28,241 bases of DNA from a virus. The stretch lies in the IMG/VR virus record IMGVR_UViG_3300030109_005307, positions 1-28,241 of that record. One strand, written 5' to 3'. Position 1 is the first letter of the stretch. Every line of letters begins with the position of its first letter. Under the pieces are notes generated by a model. That model saw only the letters and a list, made by a program, of their open reading frames with translations. It did not search any database and had not been told where the DNA came from. Position numbers and translations under genes: made by a program. Below, one piece after another: positions 7,242-15,582 of this stretch.

Positions 7242-7887
7242 AAACTTTCTCCCTAACAAATACAATATCTTCTTGCACTAATTTATTTTCATCATAATGT
7301 TCACCGATACTCATCTTCTTAGTGAATCCTATATCTTTCATATAATCCAGTGTTTGTTCTGCTGTTGGTGATCCTATGTTATGTTCTATAAAAGATACTT
7401 CTAATATAATAATCGATGTTCTACTAACAATATCTTTCCCACCTTCCAATATATCCAATTCAGAACCTTGTGTATCTATTTTAATTAAATCAAATACAGC
7501 TCCCTCTTCAAAAATATTATCTAATTTTTGCAAAGTAACTTTACTTTCCTGTACAAGTTGTGGTATATCCCAATAGTTATATTCTTTGTAATATGAATTA
7601 CCTTCTGTATGTGGTTTGTCACTTCGGGTGTAGAAAGTAACTTCTCTCTCCTTATCACCTAAAGCGGCTATTAAATATTTGTCACCATTCATCATAGCTA
7701 ATCTATCCAAAGAAGCTTCATGTAGTGGATTAGCCTCTATCATAAATACGCCAACATCAGGCCAAACTCTTTTAGACCAACTATGAAATTGTCCTGCGTG
7801 AGCTCCTATATCTAATATAGCATTTGGATTTATACCCATATCTCTGACTTCTTCAAGTCTCATAGTTTCACCTTGTCTATATCCCAT
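7231..7887 (-). CDS. FkbM-family methyltransferase
   Basis: SAM motif I is LDIGAHAG at 25-32, an acidic residue (E51) closes the second strand, and the family hallmark IKIDTQGSELDIL lies at 135-147. FkbM enzymes methylate hydroxyls on sugars or polyketides and are frequent in capsule, LPS and viral glycan operons. The product is 218 residues if translation starts at the ATG at 7887; a second ATG eight codons in, with AAGGTG before it, is also possible. It overlaps the upstream DUF5672 gene by 11 bases. The target is probably a hydroxyl of the glycan built by this operon. Confidence 0.85.
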   Translation of the reverse strand: MGYRQGETMRLEEVRDMGINPNAILDIGAHAGQFHSWSKRVWPDVGVFMIEANPLHEASLDRLAMMNGDKYLIAALGDKEREVTFYTRSDKPHTEGNSYYKEYNYWDIPQLVQESKVTLQKLDNIFEEGAVFDLIKIDTQGSELDILEGGKDIVSRTSIIILEVSFIEHNIGSPTAEQTLDYMKDIGFTKKMSIGEHYDENKLVQEDIVFVREKVYDK

Positions 7888-8596
7888 TTAATCTCTCTAA
7901 TTCCCTAACTTCGTTACAAACTTTTTTGATATTTTCGTAATACTTTCCCTGTCCTTTATTTTTATTTGTACCCCATGGATTATGTAGTGCAAAAGGAGCT
8001 TTATCTTCTAAAGGATACATATACCCATTATCTATACAAAAGCTCAATACCTCTTTTACTGTTGGTTTTTTGTCTAAGCATGCACTAACAAAATAATCCT
8101 CACAAGGATTACCACCATCTTTCAAATAAGATTCTAACCTATTTTCAATAATATCTAACATAAAACTTTTCTTTCTTAAAGATAATCCACCATTCATAAC
8201 TCTATTGTAAATAGAATCCAAAGGATTTAATATATTACCCCAATAACCACCAATAAAATCAAAATGCTCAAACTCCTCAATCACATGCTCTGAATTAGGA
8301 CACAACATAGAATCTGTTTGGAAAATTAAAATAGTTTCTCCCACACAAGATTCCCAAAAATTTTTAGATGTAAAAAGTTCAACATACTCATCATGATTTA
8401 AATCATCTACTTTTAAATTACTGAAAACGACATTTAAATTACTATCTTTACATATACTATTTACATACTCAAAGTTTTTATTTCCGTGAAAAATTTGTAA
8501 ACCCCATTCATCTGGCAGAATCGACATAACATTATTAAGAACAAAAGATAAAGCTTTGTGTTCTCTAGTTTCTACTATAACAGCTACCTTACTCAT
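7877..8596 (-). CDS. DUF5672 protein, putative glycosyltransferase
   Basis: The protein shows the DUF5672 pattern: QTDS at 93-96 in the place of a metal-binding DxD-like motif, DFIGGYWG at 113-120, NGGLSLRKK at 135-143 and EDYF at 166-169. This arrangement (a TDS motif, a NGG(L/F)SLR strand, then an acidic ED) is that of GT-A glycosyltransferases, and DUF5672 proteins are usually found next to polysaccharide genes. Length is 239 residues. It lies between the carbamoyltransferase and FkbM methyltransferase genes, overlapping both by 8 to 11 bases. A transferase role is family-based inference; donor and acceptor are unknown. Confidence 0.7.
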   Translation of the reverse strand: MSKVAVIVETREHKALSFVLNNVMSILPDEWGLQIFHGNKNFEYVNSICKDSNLNVVFSNLKVDDLNHDEYVELFTSKNFWESCVGETILIFQTDSMLCPNSEHVIEEFEHFDFIGGYWGNILNPLDSIYNRVMNGGLSLRKKSFMLDIIENRLESYLKDGGNPCEDYFVSACLDKKPTVKEVLSFCIDNGYMYPLEDKAPFALHNPWGTNKNKGQGKYYENIKKVCNEVRELERLNGI

Positions 8597-10256
8597 GCTT
8601 ACTTACTAATATACCGTAATCTCTGAAATATAAATAATCTATGTTAGTTCTTAAAAAGCAATCTAAAGCGTGTTGTGGTGTTTCTACGATCGGTTCTCTA
8701 TCATTAAAGCTAGTGTTTAAAACTATTGGAACATCTGTTTTACTCCTAAAATTATCTATAAAATTATAGTACCACTCATTATCTTCTTTACTAACAGTTT
8801 GCAATCTAGCAGTATCATCGAAATGAACTACGGCAGGAACTTTTTCTGACATGCTATCTTTGAACTTCATAGCTACATTCATATATGGACTGTCTACATC
8901 GTGAACAAACCAATCTTTTACATAGTCTCTCAACACCGATGGTGCAAAAGGTCTGAACCATTGACGATGTTTGACTTTCTCATTAACTATATCTTTTGTT
9001 TCTGCATGTCTTGGGTCTGCTAAAATACTTCTGTTACCCAATGCCCTACGACCTGACTCTGAACCACCACCAAAAACTGATATAATTTGTTTATTAATCA
9101 TTTTGTATATAACATAATCATCATCTGCTCCTGTAATTTCTATTTCATCACTTCTTTCATCTAAAGCTTCTTCAACTTCTTCTTCACTATATGTATAGCC
9201 AAGATATGGGCTACAATTCTGAGGTGTGTTGTATATTCTTGGATTATCCAATATTTGATGCCATAAATATCTTGAAGAACCTAAAGACAAACCAGCATCA
9301 TAAGGGATAGGGTCTACAAATATATTTAAATTAGGAAACCAATCGAACATCTTACCCACCGAAACACAATTCAAACTCACACCACCTGATAAGCACAGAT
9401 TTTTTGGTTTGTATTTTTCTATGTAAGGAGATAACAAATCTTTAATTAATATTTCAGTTCTAAGTTGTAAAGAAGCTGCTATATCAAATTTATTCTGTTC
9501 CGATTCCTTAGCTTCTTCAATTAATGTTTCTATATCTATTGGCGCCCAACCTTTCATCGAACCTCTAGTATCACGTAAATCAGACATATTATCAAAATGA
9601 GAAAAGTACTTATCTGGATTTCCCAAAGCAGCCATACCCATAACTGTTCCAGCTTGGTCTCCTCTTGGATCTCTCCAAGTTCCAAGTCCGAATATATGTT
9701 TAGTACAATTTGCCCAATAGTATCCAACATTTATAATACCGCTGGGAATCATTTCTAATGGTTCTATTTTATTACCCTTTCCATACCAAAAAGTAGTGCA
9801 GGTTACAATAGAACCACCTTTCTCATCCATCTCTGATATTTGAGGCGATTTATCAATTTCTGACTTTTCATGCAAAGAACCATCTATATTATCGATACCA
9901 CCACCATCAATAGTCATTATTAAAGCTTCATCATATTCACTAGTAAAAAAAGCATTAGCAGCATGAGATTGATGATGTCCAATTATGTAAAGTCCACCAC
10001 CATTACTTTTTGCTATTTCTTCACACTTATTTAAAGAATCAATGTAACTATTATTAATCATACCACCAGTTCTATGTGTTGTTACATATTTAATATCATT
10101 AAAATCTTTTTCATTATCCAAAAAGAATTGCATGGAATTAGCAACAGAATTTTTTCTTCTATTAAATCTTTCTAATTCATTATGAACTACTGATACACCA
10201 TCCTCTAATATACTGTAAGAAGAATCGTGTCCACTGTGAAATCCTACTATTTTCAT
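8589..10256 (-). CDS. NodU/CmcH-type O-carbamoyltransferase
   Basis: Both halves of the family are present in 555 residues. The N-terminal Kae1-like domain has HHQSHA (94-99) and TIDGGG (115-120) and then SGGVSLNC (290-297). The C-terminal carbamoylphosphate-handling domain has SESGRRALGNRSI (399-411), RPFAPSVL and NTSFNDREPIV. I placed the start at the ATG at 10256, which overlaps the previous stop as ATGA and has GAGGA upstream; the frame is open 12 codons further. The family uses ATP and carbamoyl phosphate to carbamoylate a hydroxyl, usually of a sugar. Some phage members instead carbamoylate 5-hydroxymethylcytosine in DNA. The glycan context favours a sugar acceptor here. Confidence 0.85.
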   Translation of the reverse strand: MKIVGFHSGHDSSYSILEDGVSVVHNELERFNRRKNSVANSMQFFLDNEKDFNDIKYVTTHRTGGMINNSYIDSLNKCEEIAKSNGGGLYIIGHHQSHAANAFFTSEYDEALIMTIDGGGIDNIDGSLHEKSEIDKSPQISEMDEKGGSIVTCTTFWYGKGNKIEPLEMIPSGIINVGYYWANCTKHIFGLGTWRDPRGDQAGTVMGMAALGNPDKYFSHFDNMSDLRDTRGSMKGWAPIDIETLIEEAKESEQNKFDIAASLQLRTEILIKDLLSPYIEKYKPKNLCLSGGVSLNCVSVGKMFDWFPNLNIFVDPIPYDAGLSLGSSRYLWHQILDNPRIYNTPQNCSPYLGYTYSEEEVEEALDERSDEIEITGADDDYVIYKMINKQIISVFGGGSESGRRALGNRSILADPRHAETKDIVNEKVKHRQWFRPFAPSVLRDYVKDWFVHDVDSPYMNVAMKFKDSMSEKVPAVVHFDDTARLQTVSKEDNEWYYNFIDNFRSKTDVPIVLNTSFNDREPIVETPQHALDCFLRTNIDYLYFRDYGILVSKHE

Positions 10257-10960
10257 ATTTTTTTCCTCATAAAGTTTAACATCGTTGGCCAAGTGTAATT
10301 TTTATAAGATTCAACACCAATCTTTGTTTCACACCAATCCAACTCATCTCTAATTTTATTTAACATTTCAGATGAAATGTAATTTGTTTCTGTTATTTTG
10401 TCATCTTTTTTAGATAAACTATCTAATAAATCTGTTGTTAATGTATCACCATCTTTTATAATCTCATAACCATACAAAGATTCCCATTGATTACTGCATG
10501 TATGCAAATCTTCAATAATATATAATCCACCGCCCTTCAAAGAATCCCATAAATAATTTAATGACATCTGCATCTGTTCCATAGAATGTCCACCATCATC
10601 TATTATCATATCAAAATCATTTCCATGCTCTGATATAAACCTTTGTAAATCTTCTTTGTTTGATTGATTTCCCTTAAACAATACAGACCTATCTAAGTAA
10701 GGATTACCTCTCTGCAATACTTTAAATTCTTCTACATAATTTGATCTATCTTGTTCATTAAACACATCAATACCATATATATTTGCGTTTGGAAAATACT
10801 CCAACCACATTCTATGAGATTTGCCTGTTTCTACTCCGATTTCTAATACTTTACTAAAATCATTTCTTACACTACTCAATATTTCATCATAGAGGTTAAT
10901 GTAACCTAAATCTAATTTATCAGCACCATATTTTTTAGCAAGATGTTCTAAACTAACCAT
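10253..10960 (-). CDS. Class I methyltransferase, MycE/CmcI-like
   Basis: Motif I is VLEIGVETGKS at 38-48, the second strand ends IYGIDVF (61-67), and IIDDGGHSMEQM (119-130) carries the paired aspartates and histidine that bind the metal and catalyse in MycE-type sugar O-methyltransferases. The opening segment LAKKYGADK and the later YIIEDLHT are also characteristic of this group. Length is 235 residues. The gene starts right after the stop of the glycosyltransferase upstream and its stop overlaps the carbamoyltransferase start. Methylation of a sugar hydroxyl is the most likely reaction. Confidence 0.8.
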   Translation of the reverse strand: MVSLEHLAKKYGADKLDLGYINLYDEILSSVRNDFSKVLEIGVETGKSHRMWLEYFPNANIYGIDVFNEQDRSNYVEEFKVLQRGNPYLDRSVLFKGNQSNKEDLQRFISEHGNDFDMIIDDGGHSMEQMQMSLNYLWDSLKGGGLYIIEDLHTCSNQWESLYGYEIIKDGDTLTTDLLDSLSKKDDKITETNYISSEMLNKIRDELDWCETKIGVESYKNYTWPTMLNFMRKKI

Positions 10961-11719
10961 CTAAATTCTTTTCTCTAAATAGTGATCTTGTACATTTGTA
11001 TGACCAACATGCAATATTATTTCATTACCACATCCAATATGTCCACTACCAACTCCCCATTGAATCGGCATTGAATAAGGATAAACTTTAGATTCCCAAG
11101 CTGCTCTACTCATATGTAATGGCGCTCTAACATTTGGATGTTTCTCTGACATTTGTAATCTTAACTCATCTAAATATCTTCTAGCTCTTTCATTAGATGT
11201 ATGAAAACTAGTCCACCATAAATCATATGTTAGTATATTTCCATTTGATTTATCTTCACCTATATGATAATCACCATTATTACCACGTGTATGTATACCA
11301 TCAACCTTTACCAATTGTCTCTCATTAGTTGGAACACATACTCCAAATTGCTTTGTTATATCTACAAGAGTTTTAACCTCATTAGAAGCAAACATTAAAT
11401 CAGAATCCATTGATATAGCTACATCAGCTTTAGATTGAAGTAATCCACAAATCTCATAGTAATCACAACAAAACCATCCCCAATAAGAATGTTCTTTCGA
11501 AAAGGGGCTGTCATTTTCTACATCTACAACTCTGACTTCAACATCTTTATAAACATCTCCTATCTCAGGACAATCTGTATAAAGTGTAAGTTTTGCTTTT
11601 GGAAAATATTGTTTTACTGATAAGTATGTGGGATCTAATCTACCCATTTCACCAAATTCTAATTTGTTATTATTATTTCTATTAGAACCAAACTCTGCGA
11701 ATATTATTTCTAATTCCAT
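10961..11719 (-). CDS. Putative GT-A glycosyltransferase (family not recognised)
   Basis: The 252-residue protein contains a DxD-type metal motif, MDSD at 104-107 in AISMDSDLMF, after a Rossmann-like N-terminal half with LTLYTDC at 44-50. This matches the general plan of GT-A nucleotide-sugar transferases that act on a hexose donor. A histidine near the C-terminus (LHVGHTN) could be the usual C-terminal metal ligand. I do not recognise the exact family. Translation begins at ATG 11719 after one of the few true gaps in the window, so it may head a transcription subunit. Confidence 0.6.
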   Translation of the reverse strand: MELEIIFAEFGSNRNNNNKLEFGEMGRLDPTYLSVKQYFPKAKLTLYTDCPEIGDVYKDVEVRVVDVENDSPFSKEHSYWGWFCCDYYEICGLLQSKADVAISMDSDLMFASNEVKTLVDITKQFGVCVPTNERQLVKVDGIHTRGNNGDYHIGEDKSNGNILTYDLWWTSFHTSNERARRYLDELRLQMSEKHPNVRAPLHMSRAAWESKVYPYSMPIQWGVGSGHIGCGNEIILHVGHTNVQDHYLEKRI

Positions 11720-11760
11720 TTAATACTTTCTGTTTATATATAAATATATATAATTATTGT
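11720..11760 (-). promoter_or_regulatory. 41-base AT-only gap with near-palindrome, possible promoter
   Basis: This is one of only three gaps longer than 30 bases. It is almost pure A and T and contains a 20-base near-palindrome at 11734-11753 (9-base arms around a 2-base centre). TATA-like hexamers occur on both strands, including TATAAATA on the plus strand at 11739-11746. It could be a promoter for the downstream decoration genes or simply a low-complexity spacer; an AT-only hairpin without a U-run and GC stem is a poor terminator. Confidence 0.25.
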
Positions 11761-12900
11761 TTAATACAATATTTTTTTAATTTCATCAAAAACTTCATCA
11801 GCTTTTATCAAGCTCATACATTTGCCGTCATATGGGCAAATAAATTGGTCGTGACAACTTAAACAATCTAATTCTTTTCTTACAAACTTTTTACCTAAAC
11901 CAAATAAATCTGTTTCTTGATATGGTGAAGGACCGAAAAAAGTAATAATGTTTTTTTCAAATCCTATCGCTAGATGAAGAGCCATTGTGTCTCCAGTCAC
12001 AATTACTTTCGATAAATTTATTAAGAAGCTAAACTCTTCTAAAGAATATTTGTTAGTAGTATCAATAACATTGTTATTATTATGTTCATGCAATAATTTA
12101 TGATTTCTCTCCAATTCATCTTTTGCTCCTGATAGTATAATTTTATTCTTTGAATCATTTAGAAGTTTTCCAATCAAATCTTTATAACCATCATAAGTCC
12201 ATTTTTTATGAGGGTAAACTTTACCACAACCTGTATTTAATAATATTAAATTATCATCAGTATTTAACTGATACTCTCTATAAAAATTATTCTTAAACTT
12301 TTCATATTTACTTTCATTTAAAGGAACAAATATTTTTTCATTATCATACTTTAATTCAGAAACATCGAACATCATTTTTTGATAAGTTTTCTTATTCTTT
12401 TGTTTTGCGCCCCAATTATCTAAGCAAATTTCATAATGATATATTGTTCCTTTATTTAAAGGATATGGATGACCAAATTTATTTAGTCCATAACCTCTCT
12501 TATCTGTTGAGTTAAATGATTCAATCATAGAAGTAGCCTTCGCATCCTTATCTAAATTTATTATTACATCAAACTCTTGACATTGTAGTATTCTAACATT
12601 TTCATCATTATATGAAACAACCTCATCTATAAATTTATTATCTTTTAAAAATAATGATGATTCAGTTTGAGTCATCCAAACTAACTTAGAGTTTGGATAT
12701 GCTTTTTTAATACCCTCTGCTAAAGGTGTACATCTGATAACGTCGCCTAACGCATCCAATTTAATTAATAATATTCTATGCGAATACTCACGATATAAAG
12801 GGCTATTAGAATCAAAGCAATTATGGTCTTTATCTATCCAATATTTTTTACAAGGCCTATCACCCTTAAAATCTTTACATAATCCAATCTTTGAAGTCAT
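11761..12900 (-). CDS. GT9 heptosyltransferase-like glycosyltransferase
   Basis: GT9 enzymes (WaaC/WaaF) transfer heptose from ADP-heptose to LPS core. The GT9 opening HRILLIKLDALGDVIRCTPL sits at about 41-60, LNTGCGKVYPHKKW marks the donor domain, and ITGDT-like and FFGPSPYQETDLFG segments follow, as in the family. Two cysteine groups are notable: C8, C17 and C28 in an N-terminal extension before the GT-B fold, and four cysteines in the C-terminal LDCLSCHDQFICPYDGKC, which may bind a metal together. The ATG at 12900 is preceded by AAAGG; a TTG one codon earlier is less likely. It overlaps the transaldolase gene by 26 bases and is a natural user of the sugar nucleotide made by the cassette upstream. 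Confidence 0.8.
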   Translation of the reverse strand: MTSKIGLCKDFKGDRPCKKYWIDKDHNCFDSNSPLYREYSHRILLIKLDALGDVIRCTPLAEGIKKAYPNSKLVWMTQTESSLFLKDNKFIDEVVSYNDENVRILQCQEFDVIINLDKDAKATSMIESFNSTDKRGYGLNKFGHPYPLNKGTIYHYEICLDNWGAKQKNKKTYQKMMFDVSELKYDNEKIFVPLNESKYEKFKNNFYREYQLNTDDNLILLNTGCGKVYPHKKWTYDGYKDLIGKLLNDSKNKIILSGAKDELERNHKLLHEHNNNNVIDTTNKYSLEEFSFLINLSKVIVTGDTMALHLAIGFEKNIITFFGPSPYQETDLFGLGKKFVRKELDCLSCHDQFICPYDGKCMSLIKADEVFDEIKKILY

Positions 12901-13540
12901 CAAGAAAACCTTTTACTGAATAATCTGTCAATGGATGTTCTAAAATAGATGGAAACAAATTATATCCTGCAGTTACTATGTGACCACCAGCTGTCCAAGA
13001 ATCAACAACATCTCTATCTTTTCTAATACTACCTACGATAATTTCTGAATGTATTCCGTTTCTGTCAAAATTATTTCTGACATTTTTAAGAACTTTCAGC
13101 GGATCTCCGCCGGAATCAAGCAACCTATTATAGAACAAAGAAACATATCTAGCACCAGCTAAAGCAGATAACTCCAACTGAGCTTCTGTAAAGCAACAAG
13201 TTACATTTACATCTATTGGATATTGAGACAACTTATTTACTACTTCAAGCTCTTCATAACCAACAGGTATTTTAATATTTAAATTGTCATATGAAAGTGA
13301 CTCATATATTTCAATTGCCTGATCGTACATATCATCTGCTTTTTCTGCAAATACTTCAACACTCAATGGAACTTCACCGTATTCTTCACAAACTTTTACA
13401 ATCTTTTTTATGTGTTTGATGAAATCTGATTTTGGTTCTTTAGACATCAAAGATGGATTGGTGGTAACTCCACTAGCGAATCCTTTTTTTAATGTTTCTT
13501 CAATATGTTCTAAATTTGCTGTATCTATAAAAAATTTCAT
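12875..13540 (-). CDS. talC: TalC-type transaldolase / fructose-6-phosphate aldolase family
   Basis: The small 221-residue transaldolase form: FFIDTANL at 3-10, GVTTNPSL at 24-31 and the Schiff-base lysine K90 in NIKIPVG. INVT-type and SIRKDRDV segments follow in the expected order. Enzymes of this group move dihydroxyacetone units, linking fructose-6-phosphate, erythrose-4-phosphate and sedoheptulose-7-phosphate, or act as aldolases. Marine cyanophages often carry talC with pentose-phosphate genes to feed nucleotide synthesis, but here it is embedded between a cupin and a GT9 transferase in a sugar cassette, which suggests it supplies or shapes a sugar phosphate for glycan synthesis. AGGAG lies five bases before its ATG. 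Confidence 0.85.
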   Translation of the reverse strand: MKFFIDTANLEHIEETLKKGFASGVTTNPSLMSKEPKSDFIKHIKKIVKVCEEYGEVPLSVEVFAEKADDMYDQAIEIYESLSYDNLNIKIPVGYEELEVVNKLSQYPIDVNVTCCFTEAQLELSALAGARYVSLFYNRLLDSGGDPLKVLKNVRNNFDRNGIHSEIIVGSIRKDRDVVDSWTAGGHIVTAGYNLFPSILEHPLTDYSVKGFLDDFKDWIM

Positions 13541-13542
13541 AA

Positions 13543-13962
13543 CTACTCCTTGTCTTCTATGAATTTATAAGTTTTACCATCCTCTACTAAATGAGAATCT
13601 CCATCATCATCTTTCGTGGATGCTTCTATTATTACAGTATCTTCTAATGCCATTCTCATGTGCATTAATCCTGGTTTTATGTGATATACATCTCCCTTTT
13701 CAAGTATCACAGATTTGTTTTTAGCTCTACCAACTCTGAGTCCAACTTTTAATTTGCCAGAATCTATATAATAAGATTCTACTTTCTTTACGTGATATTC
13801 TAAACTACTTTGAGAACCTTTTTTCATAAAAATCTTTTTCACACTATAATCATCTGTTTCAAATAATGTATCCATATGCCCCCAATACTTATCAATACTT
13901 TTTATTGGTTTGTTAATTGGTGGTATTTCAGTTATTCCATATTGTATTTCTTTATTGTCCAT
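13543..13962 (-). CDS. Cupin, phosphomannose-isomerase-type
   Basis: A 139-residue single cupin domain. KYWGHMDTLFETDDYSVK resembles the opening PWGxxxxL...YxVKxxxV of type II phosphomannose isomerases, SLEYHVKKVESYYIDSG supplies the histidine and glutamate of cupin motif 1, and DVYHIKPGLMHMRMAL is cupin motif 2. I chose the ATG at 13962, preceded by GGGGAG, rather than the one six codons earlier. Such proteins isomerise phospho-sugars or bind sugar nucleotides. Being flanked by the AraD-like epimerase and transaldolase, a role in the same sugar-phosphate pathway is likely. Confidence 0.7.
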   Translation of the reverse strand: MDNKEIQYGITEIPPINKPIKSIDKYWGHMDTLFETDDYSVKKIFMKKGSQSSLEYHVKKVESYYIDSGKLKVGLRVGRAKNKSVILEKGDVYHIKPGLMHMRMALEDTVIIEASTKDDDGDSHLVEDGKTYKFIEDKE

Positions 13963-14632
13963 AATAGCTGTTCTCCCCATGCTTTCTTAAAAAGTGTTTA
14001 TCAATTAAATTGGTATCCATATTTACATCGCCAAGTATACAAGTACGATAAGCTAACTTTGCTACATGTTCAAGAACTATAGCATTTTCTACAGCATCAT
14101 CTACAGAATCACCCCACACCACTGGACCGTGACTTGGTAAAAGAGCAGCTTTCATATGAAATGGATTGATTTTATTCTGTTTAAAAAAGTTTACAATTGA
14201 CTTGCCACTATTTTTTTCAAAATCATTATCTATTTCACTTTTAGTTAAATCCTCTACTACTGGAACATCACCATAAAAATAATCAGAATGTGTTGTTCCC
14301 ACACAGGATATTGGCAACTTAGCTTGAGAAAATATAGTAGCGTATTCAGAGTGTGTATGTATTACACTATTTACACCCTCAAATCCTTTGTATATTTCTA
14401 AATGTATATCAGTATCCACAGATGGCTTATGTTTAGATAATGTTTCATACTTCCCTTCATCTGATATATTAACTGTAACTAATTTTTGTATTGTTAAATT
14501 ATCGATAGGAACTCCTGATGGTGTTATAGTAATTAAATTTTTATCTGTAGAGCTTTTAACACTAACGTTACCCCACGAACCAATTACTAATCCACTTTCA
14601 CATATTTTTTTATATGCTTCATATACATTCAT
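13952..14632 (-). CDS. AraD-like L-ribulose-5-phosphate 4-epimerase (class II aldolase family)
   Basis: The 226-residue product tracks AraD along its whole length: SWGNVS at 19-24, TPSGV at 37-41, KPSVDTDIH at 69-77, the zinc pair H92/H94 in IHTHSEYAT, GTTHSDYFYG at 112-121, the third zinc ligand H168 in PSHGPVVWG, and the C-terminal LRKHGENSYYGQ, whose tyrosine corresponds to the essential C-terminal tyrosine of AraD. AraD interconverts L-ribulose-5-phosphate and D-xylulose-5-phosphate. No arabinose kinase or isomerase is present, so it is not a catabolic arabinose gene. With RpiB, a kinase and transaldolase next to it, it probably adjusts the stereochemistry of a phosphorylated ketose on the way to a nucleotide sugar. 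It is coupled to the kinase gene by TAATG. Confidence 0.8.
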   Translation of the reverse strand: MNVYEAYKKICESGLVIGSWGNVSVKSSTDKNLITITPSGVPIDNLTIQKLVTVNISDEGKYETLSKHKPSVDTDIHLEIYKGFEGVNSVIHTHSEYATIFSQAKLPISCVGTTHSDYFYGDVPVVEDLTKSEIDNDFEKNSGKSIVNFFKQNKINPFHMKAALLPSHGPVVWGDSVDDAVENAIVLEHVAKLAYRTCILGDVNMDTNLIDKHFLRKHGENSYYGQ

Positions 14633-15582
14633 TATAAACTTTCCAAATAATACTCTAATTCATCTCTCTTTGGACAAACTGTTCCGTGCTTTTCAACAGA
14701 CAGACCAGCCCAACAGTTACTAATAAATAGTGAATTTTCTGGATACTCCTTCCAATTTGTTAACGATAAGCACGAAATAAAACTATCTCCAGCACCGCAT
14801 GGATCTACTTCGTTTATATCAATTATATTTTGATGGTACTTTTTTCCATCCATATAAAGAATCGATCCATCCCTACCACTTGTAACACAAATATCACATC
14901 CGAATATTTTTGGTAAATCTTCCATTGACTGACCTTCGTCTAAATTAAATTCAGCTTCCAATTTGTTCATAACAATTAAATTAGCTCCTTTGAAATTGAT
15001 ATGATTTGAAACTAATCCTCTACCATAATCTGATATTTGAGAACTAACAACTATAGGAATCTCTTTATTAGTTAATACTGGCATCAAACTATTTGTAAAT
15101 TCCTCTGTAAATAATCCATGCCTATAATCTATTAGCATAATTACATCAAAATCTTCACTATGTATTAACTTTTTTACTTCATAACACATAGAAACTATTG
15201 TTTTCTGTTTAATCGCTTGATTGTCAATAACATTTATTTGTAAATGTTTGTAATTAGAACCACCTCTCTCAACCCAAAACCTTTCCTTAACAGTATTTTT
15301 TCTATTCTCTTCTACCATAGGAAAAAAATTACCTTTAAAATTAAAATCTTCATCATAATTTCTAAAGTACTCATCATCTCCGAGCAAAGTTAAAAAGGTT
15401 ATGTCGGCACCTAACTCTGATAAGTTTTTTACTACATTACCAGCTCCACCAAACGTATGTTTCTTTTCTGAAAACTGAGCTTTTAATGTAGGTGTCTCTA
15501 AAGATAAACCTATGGCTTTAGCATAAGTCCATACATCTAAAATTACATCACCTATTATAAGAACTTTTTTATTTTGAATCAT
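14632..15582 (-). CDS. HldE/RfaE N-domain-like PfkB sugar kinase
   Basis: This 316-residue ribokinase-family protein resembles the kinase half of HldE, which phosphorylates heptose-7-phosphate at C1. It opens KVLIIGDVILDVWTYA, has the GGAGNV substrate loop at 45-50 and LGADITFLTLLGDDE just after it, VMNKLEAEF late in the protein, and the catalytic GAGD at 263-266 (D266). The final WAGLSVEKHGT is also HldE-like. In Enterobacteria this domain is fused to the nucleotidyltransferase; here the latter is fused to RpiB in the gene directly upstream, with the two genes overlapping by 14 bases. The substrate is presumably the sugar 5-, 6- or 7-phosphate made by that isomerase. Confidence 0.8.
   Translation of the reverse strand: MIQNKKVLIIGDVILDVWTYAKAIGLSLETPTLKAQFSEKKHTFGGAGNVVKNLSELGADITFLTLLGDDEYFRNYDEDFNFKGNFFPMVEENRKNTVKERFWVERGGSNYKHLQINVIDNQAIKQKTIVSMCYEVKKLIHSEDFDVIMLIDYRHGLFTEEFTNSLMPVLTNKEIPIVVSSQISDYGRGLVSNHINFKGANLIVMNKLEAEFNLDEGQSMEDLPKIFGCDICVTSGRDGSILYMDGKKYHQNIIDINEVDPCGAGDSFISCLSLTNWKEYPENSLFISNCWAGLSVEKHGTVCPKRDELEYYLESL

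Noticed and set aside
11734-11753. Rho-independent terminator at the near-palindrome
   Set aside because: The stem would be A-T only with no GC pairs and no following U-run, so it would not be a stable terminator.
12875-13540. Reading talC as the cyanophage-type auxiliary metabolic gene for host carbon diversion
   Set aside because: The usual companions (cp12, zwf, gnd, psbA) are absent, and the gene overlaps a GT9 gene and sits in a sugar-activation cassette, so a biosynthetic role fits better.
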